A stretch of DNA of 64,000 nt from JBQTKD01 sp963703165 (GCA_963703165.1 OY969798.1:4340001-4404000), one strand, 5' to 3'; positions 34,529 through 43,559 are shown, counted from the first letter of the stretch. A program made the numbers and translations. The notes: generated by a model not told the origin, from the sequence alone.

Positions 34529-35125
34529 ATGGAGCCCTTCGTCACCCACGTCGGCCGGATCGTCCCGTTGCGTCGCAGCAACGTCGACACCGACCAGATC
34601 ATCCCCGCGGTCTATCTGAAGCGGATCACCCGTCACGGATTCGAGGACGGCCTGTTCGCCAGTTGGCGTAACGACCCGAGCTTCGTCCTCAATCAGCCTG
34701 AGCGGTCCGGTGCCACCGTTCTGGTGGCCGGTCAGGACTTCGGTACCGGTTCCTCCCGCGAACATGCGGTGTGGGCACTGCAGGACTACGGCTTCAAGGT
34801 CGTCATCTCCTCGCGCTTCGCCGACATCTTCCGGGGCAACTCGTTGAAGGGCGGACTGCTGACGATCCAGCTGTCGCAGTCCGTCGTGGATGAGTTGTGG
34901 GCCCGCGCAGAAGCCGATCCGAGCACCGAAGTGACGGTCGATCTGGGGGCCCGTGAGGTCCGTTGCGGGGACCTCGTCGAGGCCTTCGAGATCGACGACT
35001 ACTCGCGCTGGCGGCTAATCGAGGGGCTCGACGACGTCGGATTGACGATGCGACACACCTCAGACATCGACGCATTTGAAGCAACTCGCGCTGCGTGGTT
35101 GCCTGCCACGTTGCCGGTGCTCTGA
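34529..35125 (+). CDS. leuD: 3-isopropylmalate dehydratase small subunit
   Basis: A 198-residue swivel-domain subunit that completes the LeuCD enzyme. The opening GRIVPLRRSNVDTDQIIPA and the substrate-binding DFGTGSSREHAVWALQDYGFK are textbook LeuD. It is in an operon with leuC, with GAGAGGACG upstream of ATG 34529. After its stop comes a 281-base AT-richer gap that must hold the hup promoter. Confidence 0.97.
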   Translation: MEPFVTHVGRIVPLRRSNVDTDQIIPAVYLKRITRHGFEDGLFASWRNDPSFVLNQPERSGATVLVAGQDFGTGSSREHAVWALQDYGFKVVISSRFADIFRGNSLKGGLLTIQLSQSVVDELWARAEADPSTEVTVDLGAREVRCGDLVEAFEIDDYSRWRLIEGLDDVGLTMRHTSDIDAFEATRAAWLPATLPVL

Positions 35126-35406
35126 CCCCGGCCGTGCTTCGTGCGCCGCGTCGACGGGTGTACGCCGATTTCCCAACTCAGTAAGGGAATTCGGAGTCAA
35201 CACGAAGCCATGAATTGCCGGTAACCGGTTCGATTCGGCTCTTCGTAACAGCTGCAATCGACAGTTCGAAGGTCGCTCGGCGGGGCCGTTTGCCTTGCGA
35301 CACAACAATCTTTCGGGCTCAGATGATTGTCATCGTGCTCCCAGGGGCCTAACTTCTGCAGCGAACCGGGCCTCGCAGTGCCCGTAGTCGGCGTCGGAGG
35401 GACGCG

Positions 35407-36147
35407 ATGAACAAGACACAGCTGATCGATGAGCTGGCCACCAGATTCGAGGGCAACAAGAAGGCCGCCGCCCAGGCTCTCGACGCCGTGGTCGACACCA
35501 TCACCCGGACCGTCGCTGCCGGCGAGAAGGTGGGTATCACGGGCTTCGGTGTTTTCGAGAAGGTCGAGCGTCCCGCTCGTCTCGCCCGTAACCCAGCCAC
35601 CGGAGCCCGAGTGAAGGTTGCCAAGACCTCAGTGCCGCGATTCAAGGCCGGAACTGCCTTCAAGGAGGTTGTGAGCGGGGCCAAGAAGCTGCCGCGCATC
35701 ACGGCCGCTGCCGCGACCGCGTCTGCCGGCGGCACTGCCCGCAAGGTTGCCGCTGCCGTGAAGGCCGCCACCCCGGCTCGTGCGACGGCCAAGAAGACCG
35801 TTGCCAAGAAGGCTGCACCGGCCAAGAAGGCTGCACCGGCCAAGAAGGCCGCACCGGCGAAGAAGGCTGTCGCCAAGAAGGCCGCCCCGGCCAAGAAGGC
35901 CGCACCGGCGAAGAAGGCTGTCGCCAAGAAGGCCGCACCGGCGAAGAAGGCTGTCGCCAAGAAGGCCGCCCCGGCGAAGAAGGCCGCTCCGGCCAAGCGC
36001 GCCCCGGCTGCCAAGAAGGCTGCTCCGGCCGCCAAGAAGGCTGCACCGGCGAAGAAGGCTGTCGCCAAGAAGGCCGCACCGGCCAAGAAGGCCGCACCCG
36101 CTGCGAAGCGGGCTCCGGCCAAGCGCGCTCCGGCCAAGAAGGCCTAA
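35407..36147 (+). CDS. hup: HU-type nucleoid protein with long Lys/Ala tail (HupB/HupS type)
   Basis: A 246-residue DNA-binding protein. The first 90 residues are a normal HU domain (MNKTQLIDELATRFEGNKKAAAQAL ... VGITGFGVFEK, then the beta-arm RNPATGARVKV). The remaining 150 residues are a histone H1-like tail of AKKAAPAKKA units, as in mycobacterial HupB and Streptomyces HupS. Such tails bind and compact DNA and are targets of acetylation. The preceding gap has the bases ACGCGATG at the start and no clear ribosome core beyond GGAGGG at 35397. A strong terminator follows. Confidence 0.95.
   Translation: MNKTQLIDELATRFEGNKKAAAQALDAVVDTITRTVAAGEKVGITGFGVFEKVERPARLARNPATGARVKVAKTSVPRFKAGTAFKEVVSGAKKLPRITAAAATASAGGTARKVAAAVKAATPARATAKKTVAKKAAPAKKAAPAKKAAPAKKAVAKKAAPAKKAAPAKKAVAKKAAPAKKAVAKKAAPAKKAAPAKRAPAAKKAAPAAKKAAPAKKAVAKKAAPAKKAAPAAKRAPAKRAPAKKA
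35800..36145 (+). repeat. Tandem repeats encoding the HU tail
   Basis: Imperfect direct repeats of 15- and 18-base units built on GCCAAGAAGGCCGCACCG, within the hup gene. Longer identical blocks recur, such as AAGAAGGCTGTCGCCAAG. Such arrays can change copy number by slippage. Confidence 0.85.
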
Positions 36148-36161
36148 GTACGCAGAACGTT

Positions 36162-36199
36162 CCGAAGGCCCCGACAGCACTCGCTGTCGGGGCCTTCGG
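36162..36199. terminator. Bidirectional terminator of hup and cofC
   Basis: A 17-bp perfect stem (CCGAAGGCCCCGACAGC and its complement) with the 4-base loop ACTC, placed between the convergent hup and cofC genes. Confidence 0.85.
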
Positions 36200-36257
36200 C
36201 ATTCGCGGCGACGAGTGGAATCGGCCTTCGCCGGATCGAGGAATTACTCGAAAACGA

Positions 36258-36953
36258 TCAGAACGGCGGTAGCTCGGCGAGTACCGCCGTGGTGCGTTCG
36301 CCGACCCCGAGCCGAACTGCGGCCGCGAGGTCATCGACGGTGTCGACATCGAGACGGACCGAGTCGATGTTGTTTCCCGGAACCACGCTGGCACCACCAC
36401 GCACATGCGCACCCAAGGAATCGGTGCCGAATGTCGGGGAGAACTCCACCCCGATCGCCGCGAGGTAGGCAGTGGTGCCCCCGCCGTGGATGTCCGCGAC
36501 GACTGCCGCGCGCCCCGATCGCCCCGCTTCGTCGGCGAATCGCAGTGCAATTCCCAACTCGTCGGGACGCAACGCCGGCAGATCCGCGGAAAGGGCTCCG
36601 ATGCCGAGATCGGGCCGTCGCGAACGTGCCATTTCCGCACCCCAGTGCAGAGCGGGATTGAGTCCGGCGTCGTGATGATCGGGGACGACCTCGGCGCCGA
36701 GCAGTCGCGTCGTCTCGGCCACCAACGGATCGTCAGTGACGACGATCACCGTGCGGACCGCCGGACAACCCAACGCGGCCCGCACGGTGTCCGCGGCAAA
36801 TGCCAATGCAAGACGGGAACGATGTGCGGCCGCTGCGCCGCCCAACCGGGACTTCGCACTTTCCAGGCGCTTCACCGGTACGACCAGGCACCAGTCGCCG
36901 GCGGCGGAGTTCTCGGTGGAGTCATCGCTGGAGTCATGGGGCTGCCGGCTCAT
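36258..36953 (-). CDS. cofC: 2-phospho-L-lactate (or phosphoenolpyruvate) guanylyltransferase
   Basis: A 231-residue CofC/FbiD nucleotidyltransferase that activates phospholactate or PEP for coenzyme F420 synthesis. Visible are the nucleotide-binding start WCLVVPVKRLESAKSRLG, VIVVTDDPLVAETTRLLGAEVV, DHHDAGLNPALHWG and the metal-binding GALSADLPALRPDEL. ATG 36953 gives an N-terminal acidic extension of about 20 residues before the domain. It is divergent from plsC. An F420-type luciferase-like oxidoreductase lies 2 kb downstream, consistent with F420 use. Confidence 0.9.
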   Translation of the reverse strand: MSRQPHDSSDDSTENSAAGDWCLVVPVKRLESAKSRLGGAAAAHRSRLALAFAADTVRAALGCPAVRTVIVVTDDPLVAETTRLLGAEVVPDHHDAGLNPALHWGAEMARSRRPDLGIGALSADLPALRPDELGIALRFADEAGRSGRAAVVADIHGGGTTAYLAAIGVEFSPTFGTDSLGAHVRGGASVVPGNNIDSVRLDVDTVDDLAAAVRLGVGERTTAVLAELPPF

Positions 36954-37085
36954 TGGCTGGCATCCTGCCACCGAGGTCGGCGAGCCGGCTGCGTGGCACC
37001 TGGCGAGGACCCAGCGGGCGCGTGAAAGGCTGGTCGCTCCGGCGCCGTGCCCCGATGGACCGGACGAGGACAGAGAGGGACGCGC

Positions 37086-37865
37086 GTGCCGAGCGATCCG
37101 AAGCGGCCCTGGTTCCGGGTCGCCGAGGTGATGTTGATCCCGATCCTGCGGACGACGATGCGGCACCGGTGGCGCGGGCAGGAGCACCTGCCTCGGTCCG
37201 GGGGAGCGATCGTGGTCGTGAACCACATCTCGAAGATCGACCCACTGACGTTCGGATATTTCGTGCAGGCCAACGGGCGCGTGCCGCGGTACCTGGCCAA
37301 GGTCGAGCTCTTCGAGCACCGCTGGCTCGGTCGGGTCTTCGTCGGTGCCGACATGATTCCGGTGCAACGCGGCGGCGACGGTGCCTCTTCCTCGATCCAG
37401 GCAGCAGTCGACGCGGTCCGGGCCGGCGCCTGCATCGTCGTGTACCCGGAGGCCACCATCACGCGCGATCCCGCACTGTGGCCGATGGTCGGAAAGACGG
37501 GAGCTGCCCGCATCGCGTTGGCCACGGGGGCTCCGGTGATCCCGTGCGCGCAGTGGGGCCCGCACCGCGTCCTCGCGCCCTACGCCAAACGTCCGGTGCT
37601 GTCCCGCCGCCAGACGATGTACGCCCGTGCCGGCGTACCGGTGAACCTGGGCGATCTGGTCGGCCGCGATCTCGACGCGGACGCTCTGGCCTCGGCCACC
37701 ACGCGCATCATGAATGCGATCACTGCCGAACTGGAGATCATCCGCGGCGAGCAGGCGCCGGTCGAACGCTTCGACCCCCGCGCCGCCGGTGTCGCCGAGT
37801 ACGGAGACCCCACCAAGCGGTCTGACGGCTCCTCAGGCCGCCCCGCACCCGGGACCCCGGCATGA
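37086..37865 (+). CDS. plsC: 1-acyl-sn-glycerol-3-phosphate acyltransferase
   Basis: A 259-residue membrane-associated acyltransferase that makes phosphatidic acid. Motif I is VVNHISKIDPL (NHxxxxD), motif II includes the FVGADMIPVQRGG strand, and motif III appears as YPEATITRD in place of the common EGTR. A GTG at 37086 after AGAGAGGGACG was preferred to an upstream in-frame GTG at 37047. The stop overlaps gpsA by ATGA, so the two steps of glycerolipid synthesis are coupled. The C-terminal tail is Pro-rich. Confidence 0.88.
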   Translation: MPSDPKRPWFRVAEVMLIPILRTTMRHRWRGQEHLPRSGGAIVVVNHISKIDPLTFGYFVQANGRVPRYLAKVELFEHRWLGRVFVGADMIPVQRGGDGASSSIQAAVDAVRAGACIVVYPEATITRDPALWPMVGKTGAARIALATGAPVIPCAQWGPHRVLAPYAKRPVLSRRQTMYARAGVPVNLGDLVGRDLDADALASATTRIMNAITAELEIIRGEQAPVERFDPRAAGVAEYGDPTKRSDGSSGRPAPGTPA

Positions 37866-38875
37866 GGGCCGCAGTTCTCGGCGCGGGCTCCTGGGGAACC
37901 GCCATGGCGATCGTGCTCGCCGACGCCGGCAACGAGGTCGCGTTGTGGGCGCGGCGGCCGGAGCTTGTCGAGGTGATGCTCGCCAAGCGATGCAACGTCG
38001 ATCGCCTGCCCGGCGCGGAACTGCCCGCGAACGTCCACCCCACCGCCGACGTCGCGATCGCTCTGGCCGGCGCCGAGGTGGTCTTCCTCGCCGTGCCGGC
38101 GCAGAGCATGCGCGAACACCTGACGGGGTGGGCTCCGCTGCTGGCCCCCGGTTGCGTTCTGGTCAGCCTCGCCAAGGGCGTGGAACTGTCGACGACCGCG
38201 CGGATGAGTGAGGTCATCGCGTCGGTCGCGGGTCTGCCGCCGCACCGCATCGCGGTACTCACCGGACCGAACCTCGCCGCGGAGGTCGCCGCCCGACAAC
38301 CGGCGGCAACCGTCATCGCCTGTGCGTCCCTCGAGGTTGCCGAGCGCATCCAGGAGGCGTCGCACACCCCGTACTTCCGCCCGTACACGGTCACCGACGT
38401 CGTAGGCGCGGAACTCGGCGGTGCGGTGAAGAACGTGATCGCGTTGGCCGTCGGCATGGCGCACGGCATGGGTCTGGGCGACAACGCGAAGGCGGCCCTC
38501 ATGACCCGAGGCATTGCCGAGACCACTCGCCTGGGCGTCGCCCTCGGCGCGGACCCGTATACGTTCGCGGGCCTCGCGGGCGTCGGTGACCTCATGGCCA
38601 CCTGCCAGTCCCCGCTGTCGCGCAACCGCCGATTCGGCGAACGGCTCGGGGCCGGTGAGGCGCTGGCGGACGTGGCGGCGGGATCCTCGCAGGCCGTGGA
38701 GGGTGTCGCGACCTGCCGGGCGTTGTGCGACCTGGCCGCGCGGAATGACGTGGACATGCCCATCGTCACCCACGTTGCCGCGGCGGTCTGCGACGGCGTC
38801 CCGCCGGTTCAGGTGCTCCGTGCGCTGATGTCGCGCTCGGCCAAACCGGAACGCTATGGAACGGGGAGCCCATGA
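37862..38875 (+). CDS. gpsA: NAD(P)-dependent glycerol-3-phosphate dehydrogenase
   Basis: A 337-residue enzyme that reduces dihydroxyacetone phosphate to sn-glycerol 3-phosphate for phospholipids. The nucleotide-binding motif AVLGAGSWGTAMAIVLAD is at the very N-terminus, then VPAQSMREHL, LAKGVE, TGPNLAAEVA, the catalytic lysine in GGAVKNVIALAVGMAHGMGLG, and GVGDLMATCQSPLSRNRRFG. It overlaps both neighbours by ATGA (plsC upstream, the luciferase-like gene downstream), placing three genes in one operon. Confidence 0.95.
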   Translation: MRAAVLGAGSWGTAMAIVLADAGNEVALWARRPELVEVMLAKRCNVDRLPGAELPANVHPTADVAIALAGAEVVFLAVPAQSMREHLTGWAPLLAPGCVLVSLAKGVELSTTARMSEVIASVAGLPPHRIAVLTGPNLAAEVAARQPAATVIACASLEVAERIQEASHTPYFRPYTVTDVVGAELGGAVKNVIALAVGMAHGMGLGDNAKAALMTRGIAETTRLGVALGADPYTFAGLAGVGDLMATCQSPLSRNRRFGERLGAGEALADVAAGSSQAVEGVATCRALCDLAARNDVDMPIVTHVAAAVCDGVPPVQVLRALMSRSAKPERYGTGSP

Positions 38876-39714
38876 AGTTCGGGATCACGATCTTCGCCAC
38901 CGACGAGGCGATTGCCGTCCATGACCTCGCCCGGGCGGTGGAGGACCGCGGCTTCGATTCGCTGTTCCTGCCCGAGCACTCGCACATCCCCGTCGCCCGA
39001 CGCGACCCGTGGCCCGGCGGCGCCGACCTGCCGCGTGAGTACTACCGGGCGCTGGATCCGCTGGTGGCGCTCGGTGCCGCGGCGGCGGTCACCACCACGC
39101 TGCAACTCGGCACCGGCATCACCCTCGTCGTGCAGCGCGACCCGATCCACCTGGCCAAGTCGCTCGCCTCGCTCGATCACCTGTCCGGGGGTCGGGTGCT
39201 GTTCGGCATCGGTGCCGGCTGGAACTTCGAGGAGATGGCGAACCACGGCACGGACCCGAAGACCCGGTGGGCGTTGATGCGCGAACGGGTGCTGGCATGC
39301 AAGGAGATCTGGACGAAGGACGAGGCCGAGTTCCACGGCACGCACGTCGACTTCGACCCGATCTTCGCCTGGCCCAAGCCGGTGCGGGTTCCGCCCGTGC
39401 TCATCGGCGGGGACGGACCGAAGACGTTCGAGCGGGTGCTCGACTACTGCGACGGGTGGATGCCGATCATGCGCCCCAAGGCCGACCCGGCCCGTTTCCC
39501 GGCGCGGTTCGCCGAACTTCAGGCGCTCGCGGCCGACCGTGGCCGTGGTCCGATCCCGGTCACCGCGTTCGGCGCGAAGCCGGACGCGGCGGTCGTCGAG
39601 GGCCTCGCCGAACTCGGTGTCGAGCGCTGCCTGTTCTTCGTCCCGCCGGCGCCGGCCGACACGGTCCTGCCGATCCTGGACTCGCACGCGGAGCTCGTCG
39701 CGAAATTCCGCTGA
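38872..39714 (+). CDS. LLM-class oxidoreductase, probably F420-dependent
   Basis: A 280-residue TIM-barrel protein of the luciferase-like monooxygenase superfamily. It begins MKFGITIFATDEAIAVHDLA. The segment DSLFLPEHSHIPVARRDPWPGG is characteristic of the actinobacterial group labelled TIGR03619-type F420-dependent oxidoreductase, with GTGITLVVQRDPIHLAKSLASLD and GGRVLFGIGAGWN following. It is coupled to gpsA by ATGA overlap and lies near cofC. Substrate unknown. Confidence 0.85.
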   Translation: MKFGITIFATDEAIAVHDLARAVEDRGFDSLFLPEHSHIPVARRDPWPGGADLPREYYRALDPLVALGAAAAVTTTLQLGTGITLVVQRDPIHLAKSLASLDHLSGGRVLFGIGAGWNFEEMANHGTDPKTRWALMRERVLACKEIWTKDEAEFHGTHVDFDPIFAWPKPVRVPPVLIGGDGPKTFERVLDYCDGWMPIMRPKADPARFPARFAELQALAADRGRGPIPVTAFGAKPDAAVVEGLAELGVERCLFFVPPAPADTVLPILDSHAELVAKFR

Positions 39715-39780
39715 AGTCCGTCCCGGCGCGTTCGGCGGAACCGCCGCGCCGCACGGGTGCTCCTCGCTAATCTCGTCGCG

Positions 39781-40911
39781 ATGATCTATTCGGAGCGTAA
39801 GAAGCGCGTCGCGGTTCTCTTCGGCGGCCGCTCCTCCGAGCATGCGATCTCGTGTGTCTCTGCCGCGAGCGTCCTGCGCGCGATCGACCGCGACCGCTAC
39901 GACGTGATCCCGGTCGGCATCTCCGAGCAAGGTCGTTGGGTGCTCGCGATCGACGACCCGGACGCGATGCAGATCATCGACGGCAAGCTCCCGCGAGTCG
40001 ACTCCACCCGTCCGGCCGTGATCCTCGCCGGTGACCCGACGGGCCCGGCGATCGCGGTCGAGGACGACGACGGCCTGCGCCTCGCGTTCGGCGGCGTCGA
40101 CGTGGTGTTCCCGGTGCTGCACGGCCCGTACGGCGAGGACGGCACCATCCAGGGCCTCCTCGAACTGGCGGACCTGCCCTACGTCGGCTCCGGGGTGCTC
40201 TCCAGCGCCGTGTCGATGGACAAGCACTACATGAAGATCGCGCTGGCCGGAGCCGGCCTGCCGGTCGGTCCTTACGTGGTGATCTCCGATCACCAGTGGT
40301 GCAGCGACCCGGACTCCGCGCGCGCTTCCGTCGCGACGCTCGGTTGGCCGGTGTTCGTGAAGCCGGCCCGCGGCGGATCGAGCGTCGGGATCAGCAAGGT
40401 GAAGGACCCGGCCGAGTTCGACGCCGCGATGGCCCTGGCCCGCGAGTGGGATCCCAAGGTGATCGTCGAGGCGATGATCGAGGGCCGCGAGATCGAGTGC
40501 GGAGTGCTCGAGGGTCTGCGCGATGCGGACGGTGCACCGACCACGCCGATCGCCAGCGTCACCGCGGAGATCCGCGTCCTCGGCGACCACGAGTTCTACG
40601 ACTTCGAGGCGAAGTACCTCGAGGACTCCACCGAACTCACCGTCCCGGCGGACCTCGAGGCGACCGTGGCCGACGAGGTGCGCCGACTGTCGGTGCTGGC
40701 CTTCCAGGCGCTGAGCTGCGAGGGCCTGGCCCGCGTGGACTTCTTCGTCCCGGACAACGGCCCGATCGTGCTCAACGAGGTGAACACGATGCCCGGCTTC
40801 ACGCCGGTGTCGATGTTCCCGACCATGTGGGCCGCGACCGGCGTCGAGTACCCGGAACTCGTCGACCGCCTGCTGCGGATCGCCCTGTCCCGCCCCCGCG
40901 GCCTGCGCTGA
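39781..40911 (+). CDS. ddl: D-alanine--D-alanine ligase
   Basis: ATP-grasp ligase of peptidoglycan synthesis, 376 residues. The start VAVLFGGRSSEHAISCVSAAS, the glycine-rich loop VKPARGGSSVGISKV, ECGVLEGL, and the Mg-binding end VLNEVNTMPGFTPVSMFP are family signatures. ATG 39781 (MIYSERKKRV) was preferred to an in-frame CTG at 39757; the ribosome site is weak. It points the same way as gpsA with a 66-base gap. A convergent lipoprotein gene follows. Confidence 0.95.
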   Translation: MIYSERKKRVAVLFGGRSSEHAISCVSAASVLRAIDRDRYDVIPVGISEQGRWVLAIDDPDAMQIIDGKLPRVDSTRPAVILAGDPTGPAIAVEDDDGLRLAFGGVDVVFPVLHGPYGEDGTIQGLLELADLPYVGSGVLSSAVSMDKHYMKIALAGAGLPVGPYVVISDHQWCSDPDSARASVATLGWPVFVKPARGGSSVGISKVKDPAEFDAAMALAREWDPKVIVEAMIEGREIECGVLEGLRDADGAPTTPIASVTAEIRVLGDHEFYDFEAKYLEDSTELTVPADLEATVADEVRRLSVLAFQALSCEGLARVDFFVPDNGPIVLNEVNTMPGFTPVSMFPTMWAATGVEYPELVDRLLRIALSRPRGLR

Positions 40912-40934
40912 CGACCTGACGACCTGACGCGTCC

Positions 40935-41402
40935 TCAGCTCTTCGCGAGCTCCGGATTCGTCGCCTTCATCGCTGCGGCGACGTCGACCAACGGCCCCGG
41001 CGCCGGCTCGTACTCGAGCGGGATGCTCACTTCCACGTTGGCCACTCGACCGACCGTCGTGAACACCCGCGTCCCGGGGCGCTCCACCAGGAACCAGGCC
41101 ACATCGTTCACGCCGGTCAGATCCGAGGTACGGGTCAGCTCACGTGGTTCGGCCACGCCGCAACGCAACACCACGACCGGATCCGCACCCCACGCGGCAG
41201 CCGCCGCGCCCGCCGGATTCACCGGCCGCCGTTCGGCCTTGTCGACCTTGTCCGGCAGCGCCGGCAGCAGGCGCGCGCAGACGGCGGCGACAGCTGCCTT
41301 CGCGGAGGGGGCGGGGCTCACGGTCACCGGACCCGGCGCTCCGCCGCCGCAGCCGACGAGCAGCGCGACGGCCGCTGCCACCCACCAGGGGCGGTGCCTC
41401 AG
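40935..41402 (-). CDS. DUF3515-family lipoprotein
   Basis: A 155-residue exported protein of unknown function (actinobacterial DUF3515). Reading from a CTG at 41402, which overlaps the stop of the upstream Lrp-like gene (CTGA), gives MRHRPWWVAAAVALLVGCGGG. That is a complete lipoprotein signal with a lipobox ending at Cys. The first GTG (41381) would delete the basic part. Conserved-looking text includes CARLLPALPDKVDKAERRPV and VAWFLVERPGTRVFTTVGR. Probably translated together with the small Lrp-like gene. Confidence 0.8.
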   Translation of the reverse strand: MRHRPWWVAAAVALLVGCGGGAPGPVTVSPAPSAKAAVAAVCARLLPALPDKVDKAERRPVNPAGAAAAAWGADPVVVLRCGVAEPRELTRTSDLTGVNDVAWFLVERPGTRVFTTVGRVANVEVSIPLEYEPAPGPLVDVAAAMKATNPELAKS

Positions 41403-41635
41403 AGGTGCACGACCGGGCAGGTGAGCGTGCGGGTGATGCCGTCCACCGACTGGACGCGGGCGACCACGAGCTTGCCGAGTTCGTCGACCGAACCGGCCTC
41501 CGCTCGCACGATCACGTCGTAGGGACCGGTGACGTCCTCGGCCGTCGTGACTCCGGCGAGCTTCTGGATCTCGCGGGCCACCACGGCGGCCTTGCCCACC
41601 TCGGTCTGGATCAGGATGTAGGCCTGGACCGTCAT
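41399..41635 (-). CDS. Stand-alone Lrp/AsnC ligand-binding domain protein
   Basis: A 78-residue protein consisting only of the RAM (regulation of amino acid metabolism) domain: MTVQAYILIQTEVGKAAVVA, ITGPYDVI-type strand TGPYDVIVRAEAGSVDELG, and VDGITRTLTCPVVHL. It lacks the DNA-binding part of Lrp. Such single domains oligomerise and bind amino acids, so it may tune a partner regulator. It is divergent from thiL and upstream of the DUF3515 gene with overlapping stop and start. Confidence 0.87.
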   Translation of the reverse strand: MTVQAYILIQTEVGKAAVVAREIQKLAGVTTAEDVTGPYDVIVRAEAGSVDELGKLVVARVQSVDGITRTLTCPVVHL

Positions 41636-41763
41636 GTGCTTCCTCCGGGGGGCTTGTCGGCGAGGGGACGTCATCGCGTTGAGGAGCGGATGCTCACCGA
41701 GTCGGTGTCCGTGCGTCGATAGTTTCGCAGGCCACAGGGCAGACCGCGACCGGGGAGACAAGC

Positions 41764-42756
41764 GTGCAGGAGCAAAGCGTGCCCGACCCGGGCCCGGGCA
41801 CGGTGCGCGCGCTCGGGGAGTTCGGGTTGATCGCCGCCCTGACGGCCCGTCTGCCGAGCACCGACCGGGTGCTGCTGGGCCCCGGCGACGACGCCGCCGT
41901 GGTCGCCGCAGCCGACGGGCGGGTCGTCGCGACGACCGATCTGCTCGTCGCGGACCGGCACTTCCGCATCGGGGCCTGCGCGCCGCGAGACATCGGACAC
42001 AAGGCGGCGGCGGCCAACCTCGCCGACATCGCCGCCATGGGCGCGATACCCACCGCGCTGCTGCTCGGGTTGGCCCTGCCCGGCGAAACCGACGCGGCGT
42101 GGGTGCTCGACCTGGTGGACGGCATGACGGCCGAATGTGCCCGGGCAGGTGCCGCTCTCGTCGGCGGGGACGTCGTGTCCGCGCCGACGGTGACCCTCGC
42201 CGTGACGGCGTTGGGGGACCTGCAGGGCCGCGCACCGCTGACCCGCTCCGGAGCACGCCCCGGCGATCTCGTGGCCGTCTGCGGGCGGCTGGGGTGGTCC
42301 GCGGCGGGGCTGGCCGCCCAGGAGCAGGGCCTCGGGGCCGCCCACCAGGACGTGCTCGCGGGCCATCACCGCCCCGCCCCGCCGTACGCGGCGGGGCCCC
42401 AGGCGGCCGACCTCGGCGCGACGGCGCTCATCGACATCAGCGACGGACTGCTCGCCGACCTCGGTCACGTCGCCGAGGCCTCCGGCGTCGCGATCGACCT
42501 GGCCGCGAGCGACCTCATCCCCGATCGACAGCTGAGCCTCGCGGCCGCCGCGTTGGGTGCCGACGCCCGCACGTGGGTGCTGACCGGGGGTGAGGACCAC
42601 TGCCTCGTCGGCACCTTCCCGGCCGGGACCGCGGTGCCCCCGCCATGGCGGGTGATCGGATCCGTCTGTGTGGGTAGTGCGGCCGTGACCGTCGACGGGG
42701 CGCCCTGGTCCGGCGCCGGGGGTTGGGACCACTACGCCGAGGGGACGCATCAGTGA
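41764..42756 (+). CDS. thiL: Thiamine-monophosphate kinase
   Basis: A 330-residue enzyme that makes thiamine pyrophosphate from thiamine monophosphate. The PurM/ThiL fold is clear from GPGDDAAVVAA, TTDLLVADRHFRI, IGHKAAAANLADIAAMGA, GGDVVSAPTVTLAVTALG and DISDGLLADLGHVAEASG. The GTG at 41764 starts with a short polar leader, and GTG 41779 is an alternative. It overlaps thiD by GTGA, joining two steps of thiamine salvage and synthesis. Confidence 0.93.
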   Translation: MQEQSVPDPGPGTVRALGEFGLIAALTARLPSTDRVLLGPGDDAAVVAAADGRVVATTDLLVADRHFRIGACAPRDIGHKAAAANLADIAAMGAIPTALLLGLALPGETDAAWVLDLVDGMTAECARAGAALVGGDVVSAPTVTLAVTALGDLQGRAPLTRSGARPGDLVAVCGRLGWSAAGLAAQEQGLGAAHQDVLAGHHRPAPPYAAGPQAADLGATALIDISDGLLADLGHVAEASGVAIDLAASDLIPDRQLSLAAAALGADARTWVLTGGEDHCLVGTFPAGTAVPPPWRVIGSVCVGSAAVTVDGAPWSGAGGWDHYAEGTHQ

Positions 42757-43559
42757 GGCCACGCAAGTCAGGGGTGCCGCCGCGAGTGTTGACCGTCGCC
42801 GGCTCCGACTCCGGTGGGGGCGCGGGCATCCAGGCGGATCTGAAGACCGTGCTCGCCCTCGGCGGGTACGGCATGAGCGTGCTGACGGCCGTCACCGCGC
42901 AGAACTCCTGTGGCGTGCACGGGTGGTGGCCGGTGCCGGTGGAGATGGTGCGCGATCAGTTCCAGGCGGTCGTGTCCGACCTCGGCGTCGACGCGATCAA
43001 GACCGGCATGCTCGGCTCGGCCGAACTGGCGCACACCGTCGCGGATCTGCTCACTCCTCTTGCCGAGCAGGGAATTCCGATCGTCGTCGATCCCGTCCTC
43101 GCCTCGACCCACTCCGATGCGCTGCTCACCGACGAGGCCCTCGTGGTGCTGCGGGAACGGGTGGCCCCCCTGGCGACCGTGCTGACGCCCAACCTCGGCG
43201 AGGCACGGGCGCTGGTCGACGCGCAGCCAGGGGAGGAGCAGGGCGCGGCCGTCGAGAAACTGCTCGCGCTCGGCCCGCGCTGGGTGCTGGTGAAGGGTGG
43301 TCACCTGACGGGCGACGCGACCGACCTGCTCACCGACGGCACGGAGCAGCACCTGCTGCGGGCTCCGCGCATCGACACCGAACACACTCACGGGACCGGC
43401 TGCAGCCTCGCCGCCGCGATCGCGACCGGGCTGGCATCAGGCCAGGACGTCCCGGCGGCAGTGGGCGCGGCGAAGCGGTGGTTGCACCAGGCCATCGCCG
43501 CAGGGTTCGGGATCGGCGACGGACCCGGTCCCGTCGATCACGCGTGGCAGTGGCGCTGA
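42753..43559 (+). CDS. thiD: Hydroxymethylpyrimidine/phosphomethylpyrimidine kinase
   Basis: A 268-residue ribokinase-fold kinase that phosphorylates HMP and HMP-P in thiamine synthesis. The start VLTVAGSDSGGGAGIQADLK and the C-terminal anion hole HGTGCSLAAAIATGLA are diagnostic, with VVDPVLASTHSDALL and VLTPNLGEA between. GTG 42753 overlaps the thiL stop (GTGA) and is preceded by GAGGGGACG. Convergent with the L28 gene. Confidence 0.94.
   Translation: MRPRKSGVPPRVLTVAGSDSGGGAGIQADLKTVLALGGYGMSVLTAVTAQNSCGVHGWWPVPVEMVRDQFQAVVSDLGVDAIKTGMLGSAELAHTVADLLTPLAEQGIPIVVDPVLASTHSDALLTDEALVVLRERVAPLATVLTPNLGEARALVDAQPGEEQGAAVEKLLALGPRWVLVKGGHLTGDATDLLTDGTEQHLLRAPRIDTEHTHGTGCSLAAAIATGLASGQDVPAAVGAAKRWLHQAIAAGFGIGDGPGPVDHAWQWR

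Noticed and set aside
35800..36145. CRISPR-like regular repeats
   Set aside because: They are in-frame codon repeats of the HU tail with no unique spacers.
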